A DNA stretch of 11,505 bases. Origin: Melioribacteraceae bacterium (lineage in GTDB: Bacteria > Bacteroidota > Ignavibacteria > Ignavibacteriales > Melioribacteraceae). The notes under the pieces are model-generated. The model saw nothing but the letters and a program-made list of their open reading frames with translations, was not told the DNA's origin and did no database searches. Positions 1 to 7,287 of this stretch are shown one piece after another. The stretch spans positions 1-11,505 of the forward strand of contig JALSNL010000269.1 in NCBI GenBank assembly GCA_026987055.1, read 5' to 3'. The position numbers were made by a program, and so were the translations under genes. Every line of letters begins with the position of its first letter. The first letter of the stretch is position 1.

Positions 1-480
1 TTCAAGTCCTGTTCTCGTAGAAAAAAACATAGCTAAGAACATCGCCAATATATGCGGAATTAAAACATAAAGCGGAATGGCTCCTTTAAAACGAATAACA
101 ACACTCCGCTTAGGAAATTTCACGGTTTTATTATTTTTATTTAATTCCAAAAAATATTCTAACTTACCTGCCGGCGGTTGATGCGGCAAAAAAGCAGATA
201 GTTTTCCTGACCTATAAACCATTTTCATAGGAGTCCAACTATCATTGGTTTTATAACGTTTGTAATATAAAGTTCCGCTAATATCAGAGTCGTTTGTTTC
301 TATTTTTATTTCTTGATTTCCTTTACCACCATGGCTTCTAAGAAGTTTATAACTAATTTCTTTAGTTCCAATTGATGTTTTACCTTTTACGGGATAGGTT
401 GGGCCTGTTGCTCTTTGGTAATATCCCATAATTACGGTTATTACAAAAGCAACAATCCATAGAATAGTATTTTTTTTCAT
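1..480 (-). CDS. Conserved membrane protein of unknown function (partial, runs off left edge)
   Basis: An open frame of 160 codons starts at ATG (480-478) and reaches the window edge without a stop, so the C-terminus is missing. The protein begins with MKKNTILWIVAF, giving one membrane segment or signal anchor (residues about 5-20). A polar, probably extracytoplasmic beta-rich domain follows (about 25-130), with YYQRATGPTYPV near its start, then KLLRSHGG, SGTLYYKRY and LPHQPPAGKLEY. A second hydrophobic stretch begins at about 134 (PLYVLIPHILAMFLAMFF) and further membrane segments may follow outside the window. I believe such proteins recur in Bacteroidota-like genomes, but I know of no assigned function. 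No Shine-Dalgarno sequence precedes the ATG, and the 293 bp upstream is non-coding. The frame is secure; the function is unknown. Confidence 0.8.
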   Translation of the reverse strand, partial: MKKNTILWIVAFVITVIMGYYQRATGPTYPVKGKTSIGTKEISYKLLRSHGGKGNQEIKIETNDSDISGTLYYKRYKTNDSWTPMKMVYRSGKLSAFLPHQPPAGKLEYFLELNKNNKTVKFPKRSVVIRFKGAIPLYVLIPHILAMFLAMFFSTRTGLE

Positions 481-773
481 TATAATAGATTGCGTTGAAT
501 GAACAATAACATTTTTGTGATTTAAACATACATTATTATAGATATCGAAATCAACAAGAATTTACAGTAATTCAGGAGGGAATTTAATAACTATTTTTAA
601 AATATAGTTTTAGCCGGATGTTTTAAAAAATATATCATGGTAAATTTTTTAATTATGCGGATCGGGAGATTCCCATCTACAATTTAAATTTCTGTCTGTA
701 AATTACTGGAATTTATTGGTTTTATTGAATAGAAATTAGAAGCATATTTTAGTTATTCATAACCAGGTTAAAA
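481..773. other. Non-coding spacer between the kinase and the left-edge membrane protein
   Basis: This AT-rich spacer of 293 bp shows no credible gene. On the minus strand a TATGTTTA element (530-523) resembles the Bacteroidota TAnnTTTG -7 box and could serve the membrane-protein gene, but no clear TTTG lies at the right distance. A weak 6-bp inverted repeat (AACTAT 589-594 with ATAGTT 604-609) and an imperfect GGGA/TCCC hairpin near 659-681 are present. Neither is followed by a convincing T-run, so no terminator is called for the kinase. Confidence 0.4.
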
Positions 774-2648
774 TTATTTTGCCGGAAATGTAATAGTTAT
801 TGTTGTTCCTTGGGTGGGTTGACTTTGGATATTTAACTCCCCTTTCATGAAGTTAATAAGTTTATTTGCTATCGATAATCCCAATCCGGCACCTTCATAT
901 CTTCGTTTGTAACCTTCTTCTCCTACTTGATTAAATAATTCAAGTATCTTTTTTAGTTCTTTTTCTTCTATGCCAATTCCGGTATCACAAATTTTTATTA
1001 TTATATTGTTTTCTTTTTTACAAGCCGATATAACAATTCTACCATTTTCAATATTGTATTTTACAGCATTAAAAACTACTTCGGTAAGAGCTTTTTCCAA
1101 CTTTTCTTGATTAGCAATAATAAATAAATTATTATTTTTAATGTTAAATTCAAAAGAGATATTTTTATTATTTCCCTGTTTTATCCATTTGGATTTATTA
1201 TCTGTAATTACCTCTTTAACATTAACTTCCTCAAACTCCATTTCAAAATTACCTGATTCAAGTAAAGAAACTTCAACAATATTATCTACTAGATTAAGAA
1301 GTCTTTTTACTCCGTCTTTCAAATGAGAAGTCATTTCCGTTGATGATTCATAATCTTGAGCTTTTACGTCATCTTCAAGTAGTTCCGAATAGCCGACAAT
1401 TGCATTTAGCGGAGTTCGGATTTCATGAGACATATTTGCCAGAAAGGATGATTTAAGTTTGTTAAGACTAATTTCTTTATTATAAGCTTCACGTAATTTT
1501 TTTTCAATTTCAAGCTGTTCGGTTATATCCGTTAAATTTATTATAAATAATCTTGTATTGTCGTAATGGTCATCTGTATAAGAAACTTTACCAATAAATC
1601 GCTTATTTTTTTCAACATCATAATAGTGAAATTTAGCATGTATTCTATTGTCTTGAAGCAAGTTGTTTACAGAGGTTTCTATTAAATCAAAGAGTTGTGG
1701 TTTAATAGTTTCTATAAGTTTATTTTCCAGGGTCTGCTCACTAGTTATATAAATATTTTTATAAAAACTATTGTTTGCATTTTCAAAAATAAGTTCGTTA
1801 TGTTCTTTTCTAACAATTAAGATAGGATCGGAAATATTATTTATTATGGACTTTTGTTTTTGCTCGGATCTTTTTAATAACCTTGCTTGTTTAACTTGTT
1901 CGGTTATATCATTTGCTGTTAAAATTAAGCTTGTTGATCTATCGGCAGTATTATTTAATACATTTAATCTTATTTCTTTGTAAAAAACATCTCCATCTTG
2001 AGAAATATCCGAAATAACTTTAACCCACTTTCTTTTTTCCCCAATTGCTATATTAAGTTCTTCCAGTTCAATATCGGATAGATATTTTTCCATTGTTGTT
2101 GCTAAGGAACAATTATAAAGAGCATCAATACGTTTATTCAAAAACTTTTCAAAAGATGAAGAAACAAATTTAATTATTCCATTATTATCAGCAATTGTTA
2201 CTCCTACATCAACGGAATCTAAAGCTTGGCTAAACGTATTCAGCTTTTCAGCTATTTTATATCGCTTACTAATTTCTTCAATTTGTAACAAAAAAAATTC
2301 TTTTTTATCTAAATACAGTCTTTCCAGTTCCAAATAATAGTTTTCATATTTATCTATATTCAACACATGAAATTCACAACCAAAGTTTCTTAAGTTTTTT
2401 TCTATTACTCTTTCTAACAATATTTTAAGGTCGGGTTCCGAATTTAGTTTAAATGCACTTTCCCCTTCTTCAAATCCGTACTGGTTTTTAAGTGTATTAT
2501 TGACATAAAGTATCACTCCTTCTTTATTCAATAATACAATTGGTTTTGTGTTAGGCAGTTCTTCTAAGGATTCAAATTTTGTAATAATGTCTTGATCAAT
2601 AGATCCGATATCTGTATAAGTATTTTCTTTCAATTCATTTAGCACCAA
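774..2648 (-). CDS. Soluble sensor histidine kinase with three PAS-like domains
   Basis: A 624-residue hybrid-free histidine kinase that would autophosphorylate and pass phosphate to an unidentified response regulator. PAS-like regions lie at about 33-125, 137-252 (ending NDITEQ) and 263-378 (ending TDITEQ), with helical linkers between them. The HisKA dimerisation domain follows at about 393-462, with H-box SFLANMSHEIRTPLNA and phospho-acceptor H408. The HATPase domain covers about 510-623, with N-box N527, G1 box DTGIGI (555-560), an F-box around LFNQ (571-574) and G2 box GAGLGLSIA (586-594). No transmembrane segment or receiver domain is visible, so it should be cytoplasmic and sense an internal signal. 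There is no in-frame ATG near the N-terminus. The start is TTG at 2648 or GTG at 2645, both inside the end of the upstream gene, which suggests translational coupling. The family call is firm; signal and partner are unknown. Confidence 0.95.
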   Translation of the reverse strand: MVLNELKENTYTDIGSIDQDIITKFESLEELPNTKPIVLLNKEGVILYVNNTLKNQYGFEEGESAFKLNSEPDLKILLERVIEKNLRNFGCEFHVLNIDKYENYYLELERLYLDKKEFFLLQIEEISKRYKIAEKLNTFSQALDSVDVGVTIADNNGIIKFVSSSFEKFLNKRIDALYNCSLATTMEKYLSDIELEELNIAIGEKRKWVKVISDISQDGDVFYKEIRLNVLNNTADRSTSLILTANDITEQVKQARLLKRSEQKQKSIINNISDPILIVRKEHNELIFENANNSFYKNIYITSEQTLENKLIETIKPQLFDLIETSVNNLLQDNRIHAKFHYYDVEKNKRFIGKVSYTDDHYDNTRLFIINLTDITEQLEIEKKLREAYNKEISLNKLKSSFLANMSHEIRTPLNAIVGYSELLEDDVKAQDYESSTEMTSHLKDGVKRLLNLVDNIVEVSLLESGNFEMEFEEVNVKEVITDNKSKWIKQGNNKNISFEFNIKNNNLFIIANQEKLEKALTEVVFNAVKYNIENGRIVISACKKENNIIIKICDTGIGIEEKELKKILELFNQVGEEGYKRRYEGAGLGLSIANKLINFMKGELNIQSQPTQGTTITITFPAK

Positions 2649-3306
2649 TTATAGAAAGTCTCTCCAACATAATCGGATTATTTCTCTCTATATTTAGCAC
2701 ATAGTTCTTTATTATTTTATTTTCTTGGTGGGTTGAAATTAAAGTATATATTGCGGTTAATATTGTATTTAGTTCATCGGAGATTTTTTCTTCCAAACTA
2801 TAATGTAATTTTTTTAATACTTCTTTATTTGTTACCATTAAAGGATAATTAGTTACTTTTTCAAAATCTATTTGAGTAATTCTATTAAATAATTCTTCCA
2901 AAGCATCAATTTCCAACGGAGTAATTTTTTCAAAAGTGGTTATTTTTTCTTTCTTTACTTTTATTTGAATTTTATATTCTAATTTTTTCCCATTATTTTC
3001 CGTTTTTTTAGAAATTGAAAACTCATGATACGGAGTATTATACAATTCATGAAAATCAATTAAGGTCAAAAATTCAAGATCTCCTTTTTGAAAATTTATT
3101 AAGATTTGGTCATTAGAAGGATATTGGACGTTAATTATCCGCCAATTGATTTTAGACAAAAGTCTTGCGAGAGGTGAAAACAGAGCTGAGTCTTTTGATG
3201 TATTCTTCTCTTCAGTATGTTGGTGAATTGAGTAAAAACTGCTTTGAGACTTAACACCGCCTTTATATCTCTCATTATGGTTGATATTTAGGATCGGATC
3301 TAGCAT
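2635..3306 (-). CDS. Hypothetical protein co-transcribed with the histidine kinase
   Basis: I do not recognise this 223-residue protein. I chose ATG at 3306-3304 because GAGG sits six bases before it (GAGGACTAATATG). A GTG four codons upstream (3318) is in frame but overlaps that Shine-Dalgarno sequence. There is no signal peptide or membrane segment. The N-terminal 38 residues are polar and probably disordered. Next comes DSALFSPLARLLSKI (39-53), which loosely resembles the short sigma-binding motif of FlgM-like proteins. A lysine-rich alpha/beta central region follows (about 55-130), then a mostly helical C-terminus with a hydrophobic helix, LNTILTAIYTLIS (179-191). Its stop codon lies 14 bases inside the kinase frame, so the two are probably made together. 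It could be a partner or regulator of the kinase, but that is inferred only from position. Confidence 0.8.
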   Translation of the reverse strand: MLDPILNINHNERYKGGVKSQSSFYSIHQHTEEKNTSKDSALFSPLARLLSKINWRIINVQYPSNDQILINFQKGDLEFLTLIDFHELYNTPYHEFSISKKTENNGKKLEYKIQIKVKKEKITTFEKITPLEIDALEELFNRITQIDFEKVTNYPLMVTNKEVLKKLHYSLEEKISDELNTILTAIYTLISTHQENKIIKNYVLNIERNNPIMLERLSIIGAK

Positions 3307-3335
3307 ATTAGTCCTCACCTAATTATCGGAATGTT

Positions 3336-3364
3336 ATTTTAAAAGTTTAATTTTAGTTCTCAAA
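3336..3364 (-). promoter_or_regulatory. Probable promoter for the hypothetical protein and histidine kinase
   Basis: Read on the minus strand, TTGAGA (3363-3358), a 16-bp spacer and TAAAAT (3341-3336) form a sigma70-like promoter. The same place also reads TTTG-N19-TAAAATAA, close to Bacteroidota promoter spacing. It lies about 30 bp before the chosen ATG at 3306 and just after the terminator of the LOG gene. That position supports an independent transcription unit. Confidence 0.45.
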
Positions 3365-3368
3365 TTTT

Positions 3369-3400
3369 AAAATACACACCGGATTATGAATATCCGGTGT
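3369..3400 (-). terminator. Intrinsic terminator of the LOG-family gene
   Basis: Perfect 9-bp arms ACACCGGAT (3376-3384) and ATCCGGTGT (3392-3400) flank a 7-base loop. Read leftward, the stem is followed by GTATTTT. It begins about 10 bases after the LOG stop codon (3410-3412). The stem is the most GC-rich element in this spacer, so the call is fairly strong. Confidence 0.7.
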
Positions 3401-3409
3401 ATATAACAA

Positions 3410-4108
3410 CTAAAAATTAGGAGTTAACGTTTTCCCTTTATGGAAATCGAACATAATTTTAGCAGCTTCTTTAGGATCATCGGTTAATTTGAATATGTCC
3501 AAATCCTTTTCACCAATATAACCGCTTTTTAATTGAGTATTTTTAACCCACTGCAACAAAGGTTCCCAAAAATCTTTTCCCATTAAAACTACAGGAACTT
3601 TATTTGTTTTGCCGGTTTGAATTAAAGTTAGTACTTCAAAACATTCATCCAAAGTTCCAAAACCTCCCGGCATCATTATATAACCTTGCGCATACTTAAA
3701 AAACATTAGTTTTCTTACAAAAAAATATCTGAAACTTAACAATTTATCTTTGTCAATATATTTATTTGCAGATTGCTCAAAAGGAAGCTCTATATTAATT
3801 CCACAAGAACTACCGTGTGCTTCTTGTGCGCCTTTATTTGCTGCTTCCATAATTCCGGGTCCGCCGCCGGTTGTAATACCAAATCCCTTTTTCACTAATT
3901 CCTTGGCTACATCCACAGCTAATTTATAGTAATGTTCTTCCGGCTTTGTTCTTGCCGAACCAAAAACCAAAACACTCGGTTTAATTGTTGACATTTTTTC
4001 AAAACCTTCAACAAATTCACCCATAATTCTAAAAACTCTCCAAATATCCGCTTGCGAACTTTGAAGTTGTTCTGCTATTTCCAAACCATTATTATTGTTT
4101 TCTGTCAT
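3410..4108 (-). CDS. LOG-family (TIGR00730-type) nucleotide phosphoribohydrolase
   Basis: A 232-residue Rossmann-like protein of the LOG ("lysine decarboxylase-like") family. Well-studied members hydrolyse cytokinin nucleoside monophosphates or other nucleoside 5'-monophosphates to free base and ribose 5-phosphate, and older databases mislabel them as lysine decarboxylases. Visible motifs are VFGSAR (48-53), a glycine loop TGGGPGIMEAA (80-90), the conserved arginine region FFVRK (R132), and the signature PGGFGTLDE (147-155), whose last glutamate is expected to be catalytic. The first 40 residues are an extra helical region seen in the longer members. The protein is cytoplasmic, with no signal peptide. 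ATG at 4108 is preceded by AGAGG with a 7-base spacer. The gene has its own promoter and terminator, so it is probably monocistronic. The true substrate in this organism cannot be read from the sequence. Confidence 0.93.
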   Translation of the reverse strand: MTENNNNGLEIAEQLQSSQADIWRVFRIMGEFVEGFEKMSTIKPSVLVFGSARTKPEEHYYKLAVDVAKELVKKGFGITTGGGPGIMEAANKGAQEAHGSSCGINIELPFEQSANKYIDKDKLLSFRYFFVRKLMFFKYAQGYIMMPGGFGTLDECFEVLTLIQTGKTNKVPVVLMGKDFWEPLLQWVKNTQLKSGYIGEKDLDIFKLTDDPKEAAKIMFDFHKGKTLTPNF

Positions 4109-4141
4109 TTATTAACCTCTAAATCTGAAAAATGAAAAAGA

Positions 4142-4170
4142 ATTATACAATTTTATTTATTATTAACCAA
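4142..4170 (-). promoter_or_regulatory. Sigma70-like promoter of the LOG-family gene
   Basis: On the minus strand, TTGGTT (4170-4165), 17 bp and a perfect TATAAT (4147-4142) lie 33 bp ahead of the ATG at 4108. This predicts a leader of roughly 25-28 nt that includes the AGAGG ribosome-binding site. It is the best-matched promoter in the window. Confidence 0.5.
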
Positions 4171-4216
4171 TTTTGATTTTTTCAATTCATACTAAACACT
4201 TTTGGGCTTAAAGGAA

Positions 4217-4247
4217 TTTGTAAACCTATAATTTATTCTTATATTTT
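4217..4247 (+). promoter_or_regulatory. Candidate promoter of the esterase gene
   Basis: TTTG (4217-4220), 19 bp and TATATTTT (4240-4247) match the Bacteroidota TTTG-N19-TAnnTTTG pattern at all but the last base. The same bases read as TTGTAA-N16-TATATT for a sigma70-like alternative. The element sits about 38 bp before the ATG at 4285. AT-rich sequence makes chance matches common, so this is tentative. Confidence 0.35.
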
Positions 4248-4284
4248 AAATTACAATTGAACATTACAGTTAAAATTACTTATA

Positions 4285-5076
4285 ATGACTCCTACTGAAA
4301 TAAAAAATTATATACAAAATATTGACGAAATTATTGGCGATATAGAATATGTTCATGAATTCTACAGTGTGCACCTTAAAACCGAAAGAGACATTTTGAT
4401 TTGGTTTCCACCTTCATATTTTGAATCGAATAAAGAGTATCCGGTTTTATATATGCACGACGGACAAAATCTTTTTGATCCGCATACGTCTTTTACCGGT
4501 TATGATTGGAAAGTTGATGAAGTAACCACAAAACTGATTGAAGAAAATTCCGTAAATGAATTTATTATTGTTGCAATTTACAATACAACAGACCGCTTGG
4601 ACGAGTATAATTATTTTACACAGAAAGGAAAAGCTTACGCCCGTTTTATAATTAAAGAACTAAAACCTTTTATTGACGAAAAATACCGGACAATTCCCAA
4701 AGCTTCCGGCACAGGACTAATGGGTTCTTCCATGGGCGGTTTAATTTCGTTTCAGTTGTTTTGGAATTTTCCAAAAATATTTGGCAAAGCCGCTTGTATG
4801 TCCAACTCGTTTTGGGTTAATGATAGAGCTGTTTTTAAAATGGTAAATGATGTTGATAGTTTGATTACATTAAAAAATAAGTTGTATATTGATTGTGGAA
4901 CGGAAGAAAAAGAATTACTTGGGGACTTTTTCAAAATGGTTAAAATTTTAAGTGATAAAGATTTTGAACTGAATAAGAACTTTAAGTTCTTTTTAGATAA
5001 AGGCGGACATCATTCGGAAGTCAGCTGGGCAAACCGTTTACATATTCCGTTAAAATTTTTGTTCGATAAAAAATAA
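4285..5076 (+). CDS. Esterase-D-type alpha/beta hydrolase (putative esterase, PF00756-like)
   Basis: A 263-residue alpha/beta hydrolase of the putative esterase family, which includes esterase D, siderophore esterases such as IroE, and feruloyl or acetyl esterases. The fold begins with the LIWFPPSYF strand region (38-46), followed by YPVLYMHDGQNLFD (52-65), typical of the oxyanion-hole region. The nucleophile elbow is GSSMGG, with S149 as the catalytic serine. DCGTEE (203-208) is the usual site of the acid, and GGHHSEVSW (240-248) supplies the histidine (H242 or H243). No signal peptide is visible, so it is probably cytoplasmic. The ATG lacks a Shine-Dalgarno sequence, and the gene diverges from the LOG gene across 176 bp. 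Nothing nearby points to a substrate; no siderophore genes are present. Confidence 0.9.
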   Translation: MTPTEIKNYIQNIDEIIGDIEYVHEFYSVHLKTERDILIWFPPSYFESNKEYPVLYMHDGQNLFDPHTSFTGYDWKVDEVTTKLIEENSVNEFIIVAIYNTTDRLDEYNYFTQKGKAYARFIIKELKPFIDEKYRTIPKASGTGLMGSSMGGLISFQLFWNFPKIFGKAACMSNSFWVNDRAVFKMVNDVDSLITLKNKLYIDCGTEEKELLGDFFKMVKILSDKDFELNKNFKFFLDKGGHHSEVSWANRLHIPLKFLFDKK

Positions 5077-5170
5077 TTCAATCCCAAAATATTTGCATTG
5101 AAATCATTAATTTTTCTAGTTACTCTATAAATATAATTTTCACCTTACAATTAAATCTGCAAATAAAGAT

Positions 5171-5869
5171 ATGAAAATTCTACTTAAGCCTGTTTCATTT
5201 ATTTTTGTATTTCTACTATTAACAAGTTGTTCACTAACCAAATATGTTTTCAAATCAGATTTTAATGATGTATTAAATAAATCTTCTTCAACTTGGACAA
5301 TAAAAGAATGTAGAGAAATCATTCAACATTATTCCTTATCAACCGGTAAATCAAATATTCTTTCTACAAAAACTGATGTAAAAATTGAAGCATTGCCATT
5401 AAACAAAACCGTAGTTTTAGCCTTAGCACGGAAAGAAGCAATTGAAAAAAGATTAAATAATCAAGAATATAAAAATAGATTAAAAGATTTGCTGGAAGCA
5501 TATACAAGTTTTACAATGGATACTATTTCAATGAAAGTTATTCCCTCCGACAGTAATTTTACCAACGGATATTCTTTTAAACTCTATTTGGAAAACACAA
5601 CCGATCCGTTTAGACCCATTTTTTTAGATGACGGATATTCTTACTTTTTCTTAGAAAACAAGGAAGGTAAATTTAGTAGAATAATTGAAGTTACCGGATT
5701 ATATGCGGAGGATTATATTCAACTAGATAGTTACCTGAACGTAGTTGTAACATTTTCACCTTTTGCAACTGACGGGACACGCCTTTTTAAAAATAAAGAT
5801 TTATCGGAAGCTTATAAACTTGTATTTAACGGATTGCAAGACAAACCAATAACGCTTGAATGGAAATAA
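5171..5869 (+). CDS. Putative lipoprotein of unknown function
   Basis: I do not recognise the family of this 232-residue protein. It begins with a classic lipoprotein signal: MKILLKP, a hydrophobic stretch, and the lipobox LTSC with C20 as the expected lipidated cysteine. It should be exported and membrane-anchored. The mature part starts with a helical region (WTIKECREIIQHY, about 42-54). A lysine-rich helical segment comes next (about 86-115), and then a probable beta-rich domain with YSFKLYLEN, FLDDGYSYFFLEN and VVVTFSPFA (about 135-205). It starts 94 bp after the esterase stop in the same direction and could be read through from it. Only 8 bp separate its stop from the convergent PepSY-TM gene, leaving no room for an ordinary terminator. 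The gene is real by length and lipobox; the function is unknown. Confidence 0.8.
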   Translation: MKILLKPVSFIFVFLLLTSCSLTKYVFKSDFNDVLNKSSSTWTIKECREIIQHYSLSTGKSNILSTKTDVKIEALPLNKTVVLALARKEAIEKRLNNQEYKNRLKDLLEAYTSFTMDTISMKVIPSDSNFTNGYSFKLYLENTTDPFRPIFLDDGYSYFFLENKEGKFSRIIEVTGLYAEDYIQLDSYLNVVVTFSPFATDGTRLFKNKDLSEAYKLVFNGLQDKPITLEWK

Positions 5870-5877
5870 ATTTGTGA

Positions 5878-6432
5878 TTAAAAATATAAGTATAAAAAGA
5901 ATAACGGTATCAATATTCCAAGTAAAGTTAACCACTTCCCGCGTCCTTTAATTCCATTTTTGCCTTTAATCATAAATAAACCGGTTACAGCCAATAAAAT
6001 TAAACTTACGGCAAAAATATCCGCTACCCAAGTCCATATTTTTTTAGGATTATTTAGGTGTAGAAAATTTGATTCTCTTAATAATGTTCGACTTTCAACT
6101 TTTTCCAGTATTGCAATTCTTTTTTTCAGATTAACCGATAAAGTTTTTTTATTGAAATAAATATCAATCGTAACAGGACTACTTTTAAATGAACTTTTTA
6201 TGCTATCCTTAATCTGAAATATTTCTATTATTTTTTTTGGTAAATCTTTTGACGAAGCTTGTAGATTTATACTGCTTGGAATAATTAGCGTATCTTTTGT
6301 TATACTGTAATTCGGATTCCAATCATCCGAATGATTAACGGCAATACCCGAAATAGAATAAATAATAGTTAAAGCAAAAGCTATGTATCCAATATCACGA
6401 TGTAAAATTCTAATTACTTTTCTAACTTTCAT
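5878..6432 (-). CDS. PepSY-associated transmembrane protein
   Basis: A 184-residue inner-membrane protein of the PepSY-TM type common in Bacteroidota. The N-terminus has the family motifs LHRDIGY (10-16) and, after the first membrane helix (about 15-33), NHSDDWNPNY (33-42). A periplasmic PepSY-like region (about 45-120) separates it from FLHLNNPKKIWTWVADI (123-139), the second helix (about 138-155) and a third C-terminal helix (about 166-184). Histidines H11, H34 and H125 lie near membrane boundaries. Related proteins often accompany metal or heme uptake and ferric-reductase-like systems, but none is seen here. It lies 80 bp after the DUF4920-like gene in the same direction, with a hairpin between them. 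The ATG has only a weak GAGA upstream. Family call good, role unknown. Confidence 0.85.
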   Translation of the reverse strand: MKVRKVIRILHRDIGYIAFALTIIYSISGIAVNHSDDWNPNYSITKDTLIIPSSINLQASSKDLPKKIIEIFQIKDSIKSSFKSSPVTIDIYFNKKTLSVNLKKRIAILEKVESRTLLRESNFLHLNNPKKIWTWVADIFAVSLILLAVTGLFMIKGKNGIKGRGKWLTLLGILIPLFFLYLYF

Positions 6433-6453
6433 TATTTCTCGGATTATCTAAAG

Positions 6454-6491
6454 ACAAGGCTAAAGCAAATATTTTTTTAGTTTAGCCTTGT
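6454..6491 (-). other. 11-bp hairpin between the DUF4920-like and PepSY-TM genes
   Basis: Arms ACAAGGCTAAA (6454-6464) and TTTAGCCTTGT (6481-6491) are perfectly complementary around a 16-base loop. It lies 21 nt before the PepSY-TM start and about 20 nt after the DUF4920-like stop. No T-run follows the stem on either strand; the A/T run is in the loop. It therefore looks like an intercistronic structure (processing, stability or attenuation), not a textbook terminator. Confidence 0.6.
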
Positions 6492-6512
6492 GTAAAATAT
6501 CATCTATTTTAT

Positions 6513-6956
6513 TTATTTAATAATAGCACCAATACCTTTTATCTGATAAATTCTTTTTTGAGTACCCTCTATTTCACATTCTTTATCATCTTTTTTTGTC
6601 CCCTTTTTCTTCTTTGCTTTAGTAACAAAAGAGTATATTTTACCTTCAACAAGCGCTTTTTTACCTTTTGCTTCCAGAGGGAATACAATTTCACCGTCTC
6701 TAACTTTTACTCTAATAGATTCATAATCTTTATCTCCGGCTAAACGAATCCAGCAACCTCGTTTTTCACATACACCAATTACCGTTCCTTCCACTAAAAC
6801 TCTTTTACCTTCAAATGCAGCAGGATTTTTTAATATCTCCGATATTTTAGTTTTTTCTTTTAATGTAATTTCTTTACCATATTTTTTTCCATCGCTGGCA
6901 AAATTTATTATTGTAAAAAGGAAAATTATTGTTAAAACTTTATAGAGAATTTTCAT
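6513..6956 (-). CDS. DUF4920-like exported protein
   Basis: A 147-residue protein resembling the DUF4920 family, whose biochemical function is not established as far as I know. Residues 1-20 (MKILYKVLTI and following hydrophobic residues) form a Sec-type signal peptide, probably cleaved after NFAS. The core has the family's OB-like pattern: KRVLVEGTVIGVC (51-63), then the pair C63/C68 in VCEKRGCWIRL, and a second EG strand at KKALVEGKIYSF (99-110). A lysine-rich stretch (113-125) and a third cysteine (C127) follow, and the protein ends with YQIKGIGAIIK. The cysteine pair could bind metal or form a disulfide in the periplasm. The start is well supported: GGGAG lies seven bases before ATG 6956. 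It is probably first in a two-gene unit with the PepSY-TM gene. Confidence 0.85.
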   Translation of the reverse strand: MKILYKVLTIIFLFTIINFASDGKKYGKEITLKEKTKISEILKNPAAFEGKRVLVEGTVIGVCEKRGCWIRLAGDKDYESIRVKVRDGEIVFPLEAKGKKALVEGKIYSFVTKAKKKKGTKKDDKECEIEGTQKRIYQIKGIGAIIK

Positions 6957-7287
6957 TTTTCAGCTCCCAATTAATTTAAAATATTTACCGGGCAACTTAG
7001 TTTTGTTAATAATTAAAAGCAAGAAATTTATTTTATAATTGTCAATAATTATATCCTGTTTAATTTAGTATCAATTTTGAATTGAACTAGACTTTTTAAT
7101 AACTAAATCTTTAAGAATAATTTTTTTTGTCGCACTTTACTTTCTAATTAAATCTATATAATCAATGATTGTTTTACCTATTAAATGTTTTACGAAATAT
7201 TTAATTTAAAAAAATTATTGCGTAATTTATCTTTTAATTTTTTTTCATCAATACTAAATTAAAAATCATCTGAATTAGACCATTACA
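6957..7287. other. Divergent intergenic region, 331 bp, very AT-rich
   Basis: No gene is visible. It must hold the promoters of the DUF4920-like gene (leftward) and the LD-carboxypeptidase gene (rightward). On the minus strand a perfect TATAAT (about 7050) has TTGATA only 15 bp upstream, and a perfect TTGACA follows it, but neither pairs with a well-spaced partner. On the plus strand TATAAT at 7157-7162 has only a weak -35 and lies 126 bp from the start. The palindrome TCAATT-TTG-AATTGA at 7071-7085 is the only clear dyad and sits mid-region, where an operator could lie, but AT-rich chance is a fair explanation. Confidence 0.4.

Noticed and set aside
1141..1326. Plus-strand frames of 61 and 70 codons (1141-1326, 1771-1983)
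   Set aside because: They are antisense to the histidine kinase, overlap its HisKA/HATPase or PAS regions, and have no supporting start signal.
774..4108. LOG protein, unknown protein and kinase as a defence or signalling cassette
   Set aside because: A clear terminator and a new promoter separate the LOG gene from the other two, and no effector or nuclease domain is present.
5077..5102. Inverted repeat TTCAAT/ATTGAA after the esterase as a terminator
   Set aside because: Only six AT-rich pairs with a 14-base loop and no immediate T-run; too weak to call.
4285..5869. Esterase plus lipoprotein as a siderophore or polysaccharide system
   Set aside because: No transporter, TonB receptor, NRPS or glycosidase is nearby, and the lipoprotein has no recognisable domain.
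7071..7085. Palindrome TCAATT-TTG-AATTGA as an operator
   Set aside because: It is a 6-bp AT-rich dyad in a very AT-rich 331-bp spacer, with no second copy or paired promoter element, so chance suffices.
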